A stretch of DNA of 51,139 bases from Oscillibacter sp. Lineage in GTDB: Bacteria > Bacillota > Clostridia > Oscillospirales > Oscillospiraceae. Positions 16,235 through 23,184 of this stretch are shown here, in pieces. Location of the stretch: contig JAFXQD010000047.1 of the NCBI GenBank assembly GCA_017527365.1, positions 1 through 51,139 of the forward strand, in the 5' to 3' direction. Each line of letters opens with the position of its first letter. Position 1 is the stretch's first letter. Under the pieces are notes generated by a model. The model saw only the letters and a program-made list of their open reading frames with translations. It had not been told where the DNA came from and searched no databases. The position numbers and the translations under genes are program-made.

Positions 16235-17122
16235 TTAAACTTCCAAAAAACGCCGGATAGCGGTCAAACTTCCGCCGATTCCGACGGCCATGCCCGCGCC
16301 GAAGAAACTGCCCAGCACGGGCGCCCAGATACGCGAAAAGGGCAGAATCGAAAACAACCGTTGCGCGTCGTTGCCCGCGATAGCGTCCGTCACCGCCGCG
16401 TACAGCCCCCATTGCAACAGGAACGCGATACCCGCCGCGACGACGCCCATTAAAAAGCCCTCGTATACGAAAGGCCAGCGGATAAAGCCGTTCGTGGCGC
16501 CGACAATCTTCATAATGGCGATTTCCTCGCGGCGGTCGTAGGTCGTCAGGCGGATGGTGTTCGAGATAATGAACGTGGACACGACGAACAAGACGCCAAT
16601 CAACGCCGCGCTCACAATCGCCGCCACGTTGCGAACCGTCACAATGCCGCTCGCCATTTCCTCGTAGTAGTTGACCTTCACGACGCCCGGCACGCGCTCC
16701 ACCTGCCCCACGGTGTAGGCGATTTGCTCAAGGTTTTCAATCGTCAAGGCGTAGCGGTCGCGGAAAATGCCGGGGTCTAAATCTTGAAAGAGTTCCTCTT
16801 CCGGATTCTGCTCCGTGTAGGCCTGCAACGCCTCTTCCTTGCTGATGTACCGCGCCGCCGTGACGTTCGGGACTTTCAGGAGCTGTTTTTCCAGAGCCCT
16901 CGCCTGTTCGGGCGTCCAAGCCTCGTCGACATACGCCACAATTTCGTTGGAGTTCGCCAGCGCGGAGAGGTTCAGCGCCGTGTTGACCGCCACAAGCGTG
17001 AACGTGCCCATAATGAGCAGACAACCCACCGTCATGCTGATGGCCGTAAAGCTCATCAGGCGGTGGCTCGCCATGTTCTTCAAGCCCTCTTGGAAAAAGT
17101 AGGAGAAATCGTGCTTACCCAT
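16235..17122 (-). CDS. ftsX: Cell division ABC transporter permease FtsX
   Basis: A 295-residue four-span membrane protein. A cytoplasmic N-terminus precedes the first membrane helix (AISMTVGCLLIMGTFTLVAV), followed by the large extracellular domain (about 50-165) with the ISKEEALQAY element seen in FtsX, then three C-terminal membrane segments in an FtsX/MacB-type domain (IGVLFVVSTFIISNTIRLTT, RREEIAIMKIVGATNGFIR). It is not a transporter but transmits ATP hydrolysis by FtsE to a periplasmic or extracellular hydrolase. ATG 17122 overlaps the last 8 bases of ftsE. A longer frame to 17140 contains a G-run instead of an independent start. Confidence 0.93.
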   Translation of the reverse strand: MGKHDFSYFFQEGLKNMASHRLMSFTAISMTVGCLLIMGTFTLVAVNTALNLSALANSNEIVAYVDEAWTPEQARALEKQLLKVPNVTAARYISKEEALQAYTEQNPEEELFQDLDPGIFRDRYALTIENLEQIAYTVGQVERVPGVVKVNYYEEMASGIVTVRNVAAIVSAALIGVLFVVSTFIISNTIRLTTYDRREEIAIMKIVGATNGFIRWPFVYEGFLMGVVAAGIAFLLQWGLYAAVTDAIAGNDAQRLFSILPFSRIWAPVLGSFFGAGMAVGIGGSLTAIRRFLEV

Positions 17123-17807
17123 AGCGGCGCCCCCCCACATAACGCCCCACCGCGTCGTGCGTCACAAGCCCCTCGTCGAGCGTCACGACGCGCTTGCCGA
17201 AACGGTTCACGAGTTCGCGGGCGTGGGTCACTACGACAACCGTCGTGCCCATCTGGTTGATTTTGACCAGCAGGCGCATAAGCTCCACGGAGCGGTCGGG
17301 GTCAAGGTTTCCGGTCGGCTCGTCGGCGATAACCGTGGAGGGGTTGTTGACCAGCGCCCGCGCAATCGCCGCCCGCTGCTGCTCCCCTCCGGACAGTTCC
17401 GGCGGGCGGCATTGCGCCTTGTCGTCAAGGTCAAGCAGGTGCAGCACACGCGGAATGCGTTCCTTTATCTCCCTTGGGCTTGCGCCCACCGCCCGCATGA
17501 CAAAGGACAGGTTGTCGTAGACGGTCTTTTTCTCAATCAGCCGGAAGTCCTGATAGACGACGCCGAGCGTCCGGCGCATGAGCGGGATTTGGCGGTCTTT
17601 GATATTCATAATGGAAAAGCCGTTAATCATCACGCGCCCGAACGTCGGCAGGATTTCGCCCGTGAGCAGTTTGACAATGGTGGATTTGCCGGAGCCGGAG
17701 GGCCCCACCAGAAACACGAACTCCCCGTCCTCTATCGTCAGCGTAATGCCCTGTATGGCTTTCGTGCCGTTCTCATATACAAGCTCCACGTCTTTCAAGC
17801 GAATCAA
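17115..17807 (-). CDS. ftsE: Cell division ATP-binding protein FtsE
   Basis: A 230-residue ABC ATPase, the normal FtsE length, once the start is placed at TTG 17807, 8 bases after GAGGTG. Walker A is GPSGSGKST at about 35-43, the Q-loop VVYQDFRL, the signature LSGGEQQR and Walker B VIADEPTGNLDP. FtsE drives FtsX to activate peptidoglycan hydrolases at the septum or sidewall. It is translationally coupled to ftsX. The open frame extends upstream through the promoter region, and that extension is not part of the protein. Confidence 0.93.
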   Translation of the reverse strand: MIRLKDVELVYENGTKAIQGITLTIEDGEFVFLVGPSGSGKSTIVKLLTGEILPTFGRVMINGFSIMNIKDRQIPLMRRTLGVVYQDFRLIEKKTVYDNLSFVMRAVGASPREIKERIPRVLHLLDLDDKAQCRPPELSGGEQQRAAIARALVNNPSTVIADEPTGNLDPDRSVELMRLLVKINQMGTTVVVVTHARELVNRFGKRVVTLDEGLVTHDAVGRYVGGRRYG

Positions 17808-17873
17808 GCGGCTTTCACCTCGTTTCAGGGCGGGAAAATATGGAAAAACAGGGCGAATCCCCGCCGCCCGCCT

Positions 17874-17902
17874 ATTATAGACGCTTTTTTTTGAGAATGC
17901 AA
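17874..17902 (-). promoter_or_regulatory. Promoter of the ftsE-ftsX-M23 operon
   Basis: On the minus strand TTGCAT (17902-17897), 17-bp spacer containing an A8 tract, TATAAT (17879-17874). Confidence 0.8.
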
Positions 17903-17995
17903 CACGCTTTCGCAATTTTTTCAGAATTTACAGTTCGTTCACGAAACGCGCTTGAAAAACGCCGCTTTTTGTGCAAAAGTATGCGTAAAACTTTC

Positions 17996-18028
17996 CGCCC
18001 CCTCCGTTGCGCCGCGACGGAAGGGGCG
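17996..18028. repeat. GC-rich palindrome next to the MITE-like element
   Basis: Twelve-bp stem with one mismatch (17996-18007 with 18017-18028, arm CGCCCCCTCCGT), 9-base loop. It abuts the terminal-inverted-repeat element that follows. Confidence 0.45.
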
Positions 18029-18043
18029 AATTATGCCGACGCC

Positions 18044-18237
18044 AAAAATTTTTCAACCTGTGCGGTTGAAAGCCCCCCCTCTGTCGCTGCGCGACATCTC
18101 CCCCAAAGGGGGAGAACCGGGCGCGAAAGGTCAGGCGCGAAATGCGCAAACGCGCCGGAAGCCGTTCCCCCGCCCCTTTGGGGAGGGGGACAGGGGGAGG
18201 GGTTGCGCCCCGCCCGCATAGGTTAAAATTTTTTTTT
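18044..18237. mobile_element. MITE/REP-like palindromic intergenic element (about 194 bp)
   Basis: The ends are imperfect inverted repeats of about 20 bp: AAAAATTTTTCAACCTGTGC at 18044-18063, and AAAATTTTAACCTATGCGGG when the right end (about 18214-18233) is read on the other strand. Between them both arms carry C-rich then CCCC-AAA-GGGG hairpins (CTCCCCCaaaGGGGGAG at 18098-18114 and CCCCTTTGGGG near 18173-18184), so the whole element folds back on itself. The TCTGTCGCTGCGCGACATC motif inside resembles dispersed intergenic repeats of gut Firmicutes, from memory. It has no coding capacity. Confidence 0.6.
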
Positions 18238-18246
18238 AGAAAGGGC

Positions 18247-18275
18247 TTGCCAAACGCGGAAAGGTCTGGTACAAT
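18247..18275 (+). promoter_or_regulatory. Promoter of the structured RNA/leader
   Basis: TTGCCA at 18247-18252, 17-bp spacer, TACAAT at 18270-18275; predicted start at 18281-18283, exactly where the closing stem of the RNA begins. Confidence 0.75.
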
Positions 18276-18281
18276 ACAAGA

Positions 18282-18508
18282 GAAGCATAAAAGCGGCAGA
18301 CCGTGAAGTGTCCCCACACCGCACGGTCTCATGAAGAGTGAATGGTTGAAAAAAGGCACTCAACACGGCAATTTAAAGATTGCGCCACGGCGTATTATAC
18401 CCGTTTTCCGCGTTTTTACAAGCGGGACGGGCTGAAAAGTCGTGTTTCGCCGTTGATTTTATTCAGGGCGGTGTTGGGTTCCGAACTCAACGCCGCCTTT
18501 TATGCTTC
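18282..18508 (+). ncRNA. Candidate structured ncRNA or cis-regulatory leader, about 227 nt
   Basis: The 5' end (18282-18297) pairs with 18492-18508 in a 16-bp stem with one bulged base, closing a multibranch RNA. Inside are: a stem AGACCGTG/CACGGTCT (18298-18329) with an inner GTGT-CCCC-ACAC hairpin; GAGTG/CACTC (18336-18361); GCAAT/ATTGC (18368-18383); CCCGT/ACGGG with CCGC/GCGG (18400-18431); and a GC-rich hairpin (18467-18497) followed by TTTTATG. The last one overlaps the 3' strand of the closing stem, so the two are mutually exclusive. It does not show SRP, RNase P or tmRNA signatures. A raiA-type RNA, 6S RNA or a new attenuator/riboswitch are all possible. Confidence 0.55.
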
Positions 18509-18562
18509 CGGCGGGACTTGCGGGGCGCTCCTTTACGCCCCGCAGGGCGCCCCCGTCGGAAG
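18505..18562 (+). other. Second large hairpin between the RNA and the secreted-protein gene
   Basis: CTTCCG (18505-18510) pairs with CGGAAG (18557-18562), CGGG with CCCG, and an inner perfect stem CGGGGCG (18521-18527) with CGCCCCG (18536-18542). Its 5' strand overlaps the end of the RNA's closing stem, which adds a third alternative fold. Confidence 0.5.
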
Positions 18563-18596
18563 TATCCGAAACTGGCAGGAAAGGAGGACTTATGAC

Positions 18597-19013
18597 ATGA
18601 AGAAACTCGCAAAACGTTCGGCGGCTCTGCTGTTTGTGATGATACTCTCATCGATTCTGGTAATCCCGACTCAGGCGTATTGGCGATGGAAGTTGCAGGT
18701 TGATGATACTGGAAAAGGAAAATACCGTTCTGAATCCGGTATGATAGCTGTGTCGTCTTCATGGAAAAAAGTCGATTTTCGACTTAAAGGAGATGGCATT
18801 GACAAAGCTACCTATGACACTTGGAATTGGGACGACAAAGACCCTTGTCCTATTGAGGTACGTAACTTTAGCGTATGCTGGGAGAGAGCCAAAGATGGTT
18901 ATTGCTATGGTTCCATTGAAATCAGGTCATCAGATGGCTCTACAGGCGGTGTCACGTTATATCTAAAAGGAAGCGGTAAATCGGATTCGGTTAGAACTAT
19001 TTATGTTGGATAA
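18597..19013 (+). CDS. Small secreted protein of unknown function
   Basis: A 138-residue protein not recognised. Residues 1-27 are a clear signal peptide (MKKLAKRSAALLFVMILSSI, cleavage near TQA-YW). The mature 111 residues are aromatic and charged, with three cysteines (DPCPIE, SVCWER, GYCYG) and a likely beta-rich fold (GSIEIRSSDG, GGVTLYLKGSGKSD). Codons are visibly more AT-rich than the neighbours, suggesting acquisition. ATG 18597 is 9 bases after AAAGGAGG. The gene lies downstream of the structured RNA and ends in a strong terminator, so it is the probable target of any attenuation. A short host-range, adhesion or bacteriocin-like role cannot be told apart. Confidence 0.7.
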   Translation: MKKLAKRSAALLFVMILSSILVIPTQAYWRWKLQVDDTGKGKYRSESGMIAVSSSWKKVDFRLKGDGIDKATYDTWNWDDKDPCPIEVRNFSVCWERAKDGYCYGSIEIRSSDGSTGGVTLYLKGSGKSDSVRTIYVG

Positions 19014-19070
19014 CTCTAATTCAAATCCCGATTATATCCGTATTTCGCATGAACTCATATGCGCGGGGGC

Positions 19071-19108
19071 GCGGACGCCGGAACAGGGGTTCGCGCTCCG
19101 CTTTTTTT
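19071..19108 (+). terminator. Terminator after the small secreted-protein gene
   Basis: A GC-rich interrupted stem (outer GCGG 19071-19074 with CCGC 19098-19101, inner GGAAC/GTTC) followed by seven T. Confidence 0.75.
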
Positions 19109-19135
19109 ACGGCGCCGCGCTGGAAAACATTACAT

Positions 19136-19164
19136 TTGCAATCCGGTTACAAAACGGTTACAAT
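19136..19164 (+). promoter_or_regulatory. Promoter of the CAP-domain gene
   Basis: TTGCAA at 19136-19141, 17-bp spacer, TACAAT at 19159-19164. A direct repeat GGTTACAA overlaps the spacer and -10. Confidence 0.75.
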
Positions 19165-19215
19165 CTATCCATTCCTTGCAAGGATTCCTAAAGCCTTACT
19201 GGTTTGGAGGATGAC

Positions 19216-19893
19216 ATGAAAAAAGCGAAACTTTTGCCCCTGCTGGCGCTTCTTGTCCTGCTGACCGTCCCGGCGCAAGCCGCCGGAAGTTGCGCCGCCG
19301 TCCCGGACGGCGGGCAATGGCGGATAGCCCGCTACTGTCCGGGGGCGCGGGGCGGTTGGAAACTGCCCGGCTTCCTCTGCCCGGACGCGCCCGCGCCCGG
19401 CGCCCCCAACACGCCCGCGCCCGCTGTCCCCGACGCCCCCGCCAATACGGACAGCCCCGCGCCCAATGCGCCTGCGAATACGCCCGCGCAAAACGCGCCC
19501 GCGCCGTCAAGCGCCGGCATGTCGGCGTATGAGCTGGAAGTCGTGCGGCTGACCAACGCCGAACGCGCCAAATACGGGCTCGCCGCGCTCGCCGCCGACG
19601 CGCAACTGTCCGACGGGGCGCGCTTGAAGTCGCGGGACATGCGCGACAACCGCTACTTCTCCCATGAGAGCCCTACTTACGGCTCGCCGTTCCAGATGAT
19701 GAAGTCCCTCGGAATCTCCTACCGCGCCGCCGGGGAGAACATCGCCTACGGCTACGCGACGCCCGAAAAGGTCGTGTCGGCGTGGATGAACTCGGAAGGG
19801 CACCGCGCCAACATCCTCAACGCCTCCTACACGCGCATTGGCGTGGGGTACGCCGCGGGCGGCGACTACTGGACGCAGTGGTTCGCCGGCTGA
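19216..19893 (+). CDS. Secreted CAP (SCP/PR1) domain protein, YkwD-like
   Basis: A 225-residue exported protein. Residues 1-23 are the signal peptide (LLPLLALLVLLTVPAQA). Residues about 24-60 form a small domain with four cysteines. Residues about 60-100 are a Pro/Ala/Asn-rich linker with repeated PAP and NAPA units. Residues about 103-225 are a CAP domain: LEVVRLTNAERAKYGLAAL, LKSRDMRDNRYFSHESP, GENIAYGY and MNSEGHRANILN with the family histidine and glutamate. CAP proteins are secreted by many spore-formers (YkwD, SafA-associated), with no settled activity. ATG 19216 follows TTTGGAGG. Confidence 0.88.
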   Translation: MKKAKLLPLLALLVLLTVPAQAAGSCAAVPDGGQWRIARYCPGARGGWKLPGFLCPDAPAPGAPNTPAPAVPDAPANTDSPAPNAPANTPAQNAPAPSSAGMSAYELEVVRLTNAERAKYGLAALAADAQLSDGARLKSRDMRDNRYFSHESPTYGSPFQMMKSLGISYRAAGENIAYGYATPEKVVSAWMNSEGHRANILNASYTRIGVGYAAGGDYWTQWFAG

Positions 19894-19894
19894 C

Positions 19895-19927
19895 GAAAAA
19901 AACCTCCCCCGGCGAATCCGGGGGAGG
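19895..19927 (-). terminator. Terminator of the iolE-iolB-iolG operon
   Basis: Ten-bp stem CCTCCCCCGG (19903-19912) with CCGGGGGAGG (19918-19927); on the minus strand it is followed by a run of seven T. It also lies directly after the CAP-gene stop on the plus strand. Confidence 0.88.
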
Positions 19928-19939
19928 GCGGCAAACGGC

Positions 19940-20971
19940 TTAAACCGTATCCACCTTGACGAACGCGCCGCCCGCCTTGCACGATTCCGTGGCGGCTTTC
20001 GCCATCAGCACGGGCATGAGCCCGTCAATGACGTTGCACGGCACGGGCGTATCGTTGGCGACGGCGTCCACGAACGCCCGCGCCTCGTCAATGAATGCCT
20101 GCGTGTAGCGCTCCAAGAAGAACCACAGCGGGCGCTCCGTGCGGCAACCGTCTACTGTCATCACGGAAGCGTTGTTGAGGAGCTCGTTTCCGTCCTGCGC
20201 CACGCCCTTGGAGCCGAAAGCCTCCACCCGCTGGTCGTAGCCGTAGACGGCTTGGCGGGAGTTGTTAATCGTGGCAATGCAACCGTTCGCCATTTTCATC
20301 GTGACAACCGCCGTGTCCACGTCGAAAATGCCAGACTGCTCTTGCAGTTTCGGGTTGACGAGGCACGCGCCCACGGCGGAAATCTCCACCGCCTCCGAGC
20401 CCGTCACATAGCGCACCATGTCGAAGTCGTGAATCATCATGTCGTAGAACAGCCCGCCGGACACCTTTACATAGTCAATCGTGGGCGGCTCCGGGTCGCG
20501 GGAGGACACCGTGACGATGTGCGGGGCGCCAATCGCGCCGCTCTTCACGGCGTCGGCGACGGCTTTGTGGTTGCGGTCGAAGCGGCGGTTGAAGCCCGGC
20601 ATGAACTTCACGCCCGCCTCGTCGATAGCCTTCATCAGTTCCTTGATTTCGTCTACGTCGTAACTGATGGGCTTTTCGCAGAACGTATGCTTGCCCGCCT
20701 TCACGGCTTTCAGCGACGTGGGCGCGTGCAAAGGCGTCGTCGTGCAGACGAAAACCGCGTCCACGTCGGGGTTGTCGATGACGTTCGCCTCGTCGGTGAA
20801 AACGTTCGTAATGCCGCGGGCGGCGCACCACTCGCGCCCCCCCGCCTTGTCCATCATGGGGTCGGACACGGCGACGATTTCCGCCTCCGGGATAGAGCTG
20901 ACGATGTTCGCCATGTGCAGGCGCCCCATGCGCCCCGCGCCCACAAAGCCCAGCCTTACCTTTTTAGCCAT
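19940..20971 (-). CDS. iolG: Myo-inositol 2-dehydrogenase
   Basis: A 343-residue Gfo/Idh/MocA oxidoreductase (Bacillus IolG 344) that oxidises myo-inositol to scyllo-inosose with NAD. The N-terminal Rossmann domain starts VRLGFVGAGRMGRLH; the catalytic lysine is Lys100 in FCEKP; the DxxxHDxD motif is DMMIHDFD; and NRRFDRN and NNSRQAVYGYDQRVEAFGSKG are typical of the IolG branch. It is the last gene of the iolE-iolB-TPR/YD-iolG operon, 57 bases after the TPR/YD gene, with SD AGGAGGG. It is a better match to IolG than the divergent dehydrogenase at 24495. Confidence 0.9.
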   Translation of the reverse strand: MAKKVRLGFVGAGRMGRLHMANIVSSIPEAEIVAVSDPMMDKAGGREWCAARGITNVFTDEANVIDNPDVDAVFVCTTTPLHAPTSLKAVKAGKHTFCEKPISYDVDEIKELMKAIDEAGVKFMPGFNRRFDRNHKAVADAVKSGAIGAPHIVTVSSRDPEPPTIDYVKVSGGLFYDMMIHDFDMVRYVTGSEAVEISAVGACLVNPKLQEQSGIFDVDTAVVTMKMANGCIATINNSRQAVYGYDQRVEAFGSKGVAQDGNELLNNASVMTVDGCRTERPLWFFLERYTQAFIDEARAFVDAVANDTPVPCNVIDGLMPVLMAKAATESCKAGGAFVKVDTV

Positions 20972-21028
20972 AGCGTTTGCCCTCCTGTTATGATAACCTT
21001 GTTAGGGTTTCGCGTGACAGTATGCGTG

Positions 21029-22348
21029 TTAGTCGTATTCCGTCACCATGTAGACATTGCCATCTCCATCATAATATACAATGCGTATGCGTTTTCCCGC
21101 GTCGTCGTATTCACACACGCGGCGCCATGTTAGCGCAAAGTTGCCGTTTCCGATGTCGTTGTAGCCGCACTGTACGCGCCAATCTCCGGAAGAAGTATAT
21201 TCCATGGTTTGATAGTCCAACATTTCGCCGTCTGCGGTATAATTTTCTCTCTTTGTCCATAACCCGCTTGCGTTATTCTGATAAACCCAATAGTAATCTA
21301 ACGTTCCTTCAGAATCATACTGCTCGTCGCGGATTAAGAAACCGCGTTCATCATACCGAGAAATGAAATAATTCAGCAATTCTCCGCCTAAGGAGTAATA
21401 GCTTTCTTTAACGAGTTTCCCGCTTATATCGTATTCATTTTCCACACGGAGCATTTCTAAGGTGCCAACATCGATGTCCTCGAAGTAGTCATAGTCGGTC
21501 AGTTGTTTTCCATCATCACGATACCGAAAATCAATATGACCAGTTTCAACGCCGTCCCGATTATAAGAGGTAACGGACGATTTTTGACCTTGCGGGTTAT
21601 AGGCAAACTCAAACCGCCAAAGCAAATTTCCGTCTGCGTCATAAGTGCTCCTGCGGCGTGTTTTGCCGGAGGAATCTTGAATATTTCCGGATAGGATTTC
21701 CTGAATTTTCGCCTCAATCCCGTTTGTGTCCAACGCCTTTCCGAGCGCGTCTTGCAGGACGCTTTTCGCCTGTTCGTAATCGGCGCGGCGGATGTAAACG
21801 TCCGCGACGCCCAAATACGCCTCGGCAAGCGTTTTCTCCAACGCCAGCGCCGCCTCATAGTCCGCCTGCGCCGCCGCCAGATTTTCCATGACCTCCCCTA
21901 ACGCTATATAGGCGTCGCCGCGCCCCACATACGACAGCGGCGCGTTGTCGCCGGCGGCGATTGCGTCCGTAAACGCGGCGATTGCCCCGGCGTAGTCGCC
22001 GCTTGCGAGGAGTTCCTTTCCGCGCTCATAGGGCGAGCCGCCTTTCAGCGTAAGGGCAAACAAGGGTTTGAAATCGGCGCCCAGCGCGAAAATCTTGACT
22101 GTCTCCGCGTTCTGCGAAAGCGCAAGGGCGGCTTTGCCGTCCTGCGCGGGCACGCGCCCCGCTTCCGGCATTTTGCCGGAAGCGTCGTAGGCGGCGTACC
22201 ATAGGGACGCGTTTTCCGGGCAGGATACAGCTTTTTCTAACCATGTTCCGTCTGGAAGGAGCAATTTCACGGAGACCGTTTCCGCCGCGAACGCCGTCGC
22301 GGACAGAACCAGCGCGAGACAGGCGGAGAACAGAAGAATTTTCTTCAT
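21029..22348 (-). CDS. Secreted TPR and YD-like repeat protein
   Basis: A 439-residue exported protein lying between iolB and iolG. Residues 1-21 are a signal peptide (MKKILLFSACLALVLSATAF). Residues 22-105 are a small domain of unknown type. Residues about 106-215 are three TPR-like helical pairs (YERGKELLASGDYAGAIAAF, LSYVGRGDAYIALGE, AYLGVADVYIRRADYEQAKS). Residues about 230-439 are tandem Y-D-x-x-G repeats like the YD repeats of Rhs/WapA proteins (TYDADGNLLWR, EYDISGKLVK, RYDERGFLIR, EYDDAGKRIR), without a toxin tip. The repeat half is much more AT-rich than the TPR half. A role in inositol breakdown is not evident; it may bind sugar or cell wall. SD GGGGAG precedes the ATG. Confidence 0.75.
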   Translation of the reverse strand: MKKILLFSACLALVLSATAFAAETVSVKLLLPDGTWLEKAVSCPENASLWYAAYDASGKMPEAGRVPAQDGKAALALSQNAETVKIFALGADFKPLFALTLKGGSPYERGKELLASGDYAGAIAAFTDAIAAGDNAPLSYVGRGDAYIALGEVMENLAAAQADYEAALALEKTLAEAYLGVADVYIRRADYEQAKSVLQDALGKALDTNGIEAKIQEILSGNIQDSSGKTRRRSTYDADGNLLWRFEFAYNPQGQKSSVTSYNRDGVETGHIDFRYRDDGKQLTDYDYFEDIDVGTLEMLRVENEYDISGKLVKESYYSLGGELLNYFISRYDERGFLIRDEQYDSEGTLDYYWVYQNNASGLWTKRENYTADGEMLDYQTMEYTSSGDWRVQCGYNDIGNGNFALTWRRVCEYDDAGKRIRIVYYDGDGNVYMVTEYD

Positions 22349-22375
22349 AAAATCCGTCTCCCCTCTGCGTTGCGG

Positions 22376-23173
22376 TTATTTTCCCTGAAAAATATGCTCG
22401 TTGGCGTCGGGCTTCCAGAGCCATTCGTGCTCCGCGTCGTCAATGCGGGTCTTGCGCCACGGGTCGCCGGGCAGGTGGCGGATTCCCCACGCGTAGCACT
22501 CCGCGTAGCCCGGCGCCGCGCACTGCGAGTGGAAGCCGTAGTTGATGACCGCGCAGCCGTTGTGCTCCGTCTTGTAGACTTCGCCGTTTGCGAACCCCGC
22601 GCCGAACCCGTGCGGGTAGTCGAAACGATAGAAGTAGACTTCCGGCTGGGGGTGGTGGTGGGGCGGGTACGACGACCACTTTCCGGGGTAGCTCAAGACC
22701 TCGCCCAAGACCATGTTGGAAAACGGCGCGTTGTCGTAGTCAAAGAACGTCTTGATGTCGCGGCGCATACAGCCCATGAGCTCGCCGTTTGCGCCCGCCC
22801 GCTGGGTCTGCACGGTCTCCGGCGTATACATGACGCTCTCATACTGGTTGTCGTTGCGCGTGTCCTGCAAGTACAGTTCGCTGTGGGCGTGGGCGCTCAG
22901 CGTGATTTTCGTGCCCTTGCTCGCCAGCAGGCAGTACGCCTCGTAATGGAAGCAGTCGGGGCGCTCCGCCTCGCAGGTCTTGCCGTCCCATTCATACGTC
23001 ACCTTGCCCTCAAAGAGCAGAATTGCGATTTCGTTTTCCGGGTTTTCGTACTCGTAAACGTCGCCGTCCTCCATGACAAGCAAGCCCACGTTCATCATGG
23101 TTCCCATTTGGTTTGTCGATTCGTCAATATAGGCGTTGTAGCCGCGCTTGATTTCCGGTTTGAAATAAGTCAT
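22376..23173 (-). CDS. iolB: 5-deoxy-glucuronate isomerase
   Basis: A 265-residue bicupin isomerase (Bacillus IolB 271) converting 5-deoxy-D-glucuronate, the IolD product, to 2-deoxy-5-keto-D-gluconate. The metal-binding cupin motif SYPPHHHPQPEVYFYRFDY is clear, and YGFHSQCAAPGY ... AWGIRHLPGDPW marks the second conserved block. It follows iolE by 11 bases and has SD TAAGGAGG. Confidence 0.93.
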   Translation of the reverse strand: MTYFKPEIKRGYNAYIDESTNQMGTMMNVGLLVMEDGDVYEYENPENEIAILLFEGKVTYEWDGKTCEAERPDCFHYEAYCLLASKGTKITLSAHAHSELYLQDTRNDNQYESVMYTPETVQTQRAGANGELMGCMRRDIKTFFDYDNAPFSNMVLGEVLSYPGKWSSYPPHHHPQPEVYFYRFDYPHGFGAGFANGEVYKTEHNGCAVINYGFHSQCAAPGYAECYAWGIRHLPGDPWRKTRIDDAEHEWLWKPDANEHIFQGK

Positions 23174-23184
23174 GCCGCGCCTCC

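Noticed and set aside
18060..18230. C/G-rich repeats considered as a CRISPR array
   Set aside because: No regular repeat-spacer periodicity; the block is a single large palindrome.
19838..21133. 431-codon plus-strand frame across iolG
   Set aside because: Antisense shadow of iolG, with no ribosome site or domain pattern.
21029..21665. YD repeats as an Rhs/WapA toxin
   Set aside because: Too short, no core-associated domain and no C-terminal toxin or immunity gene.
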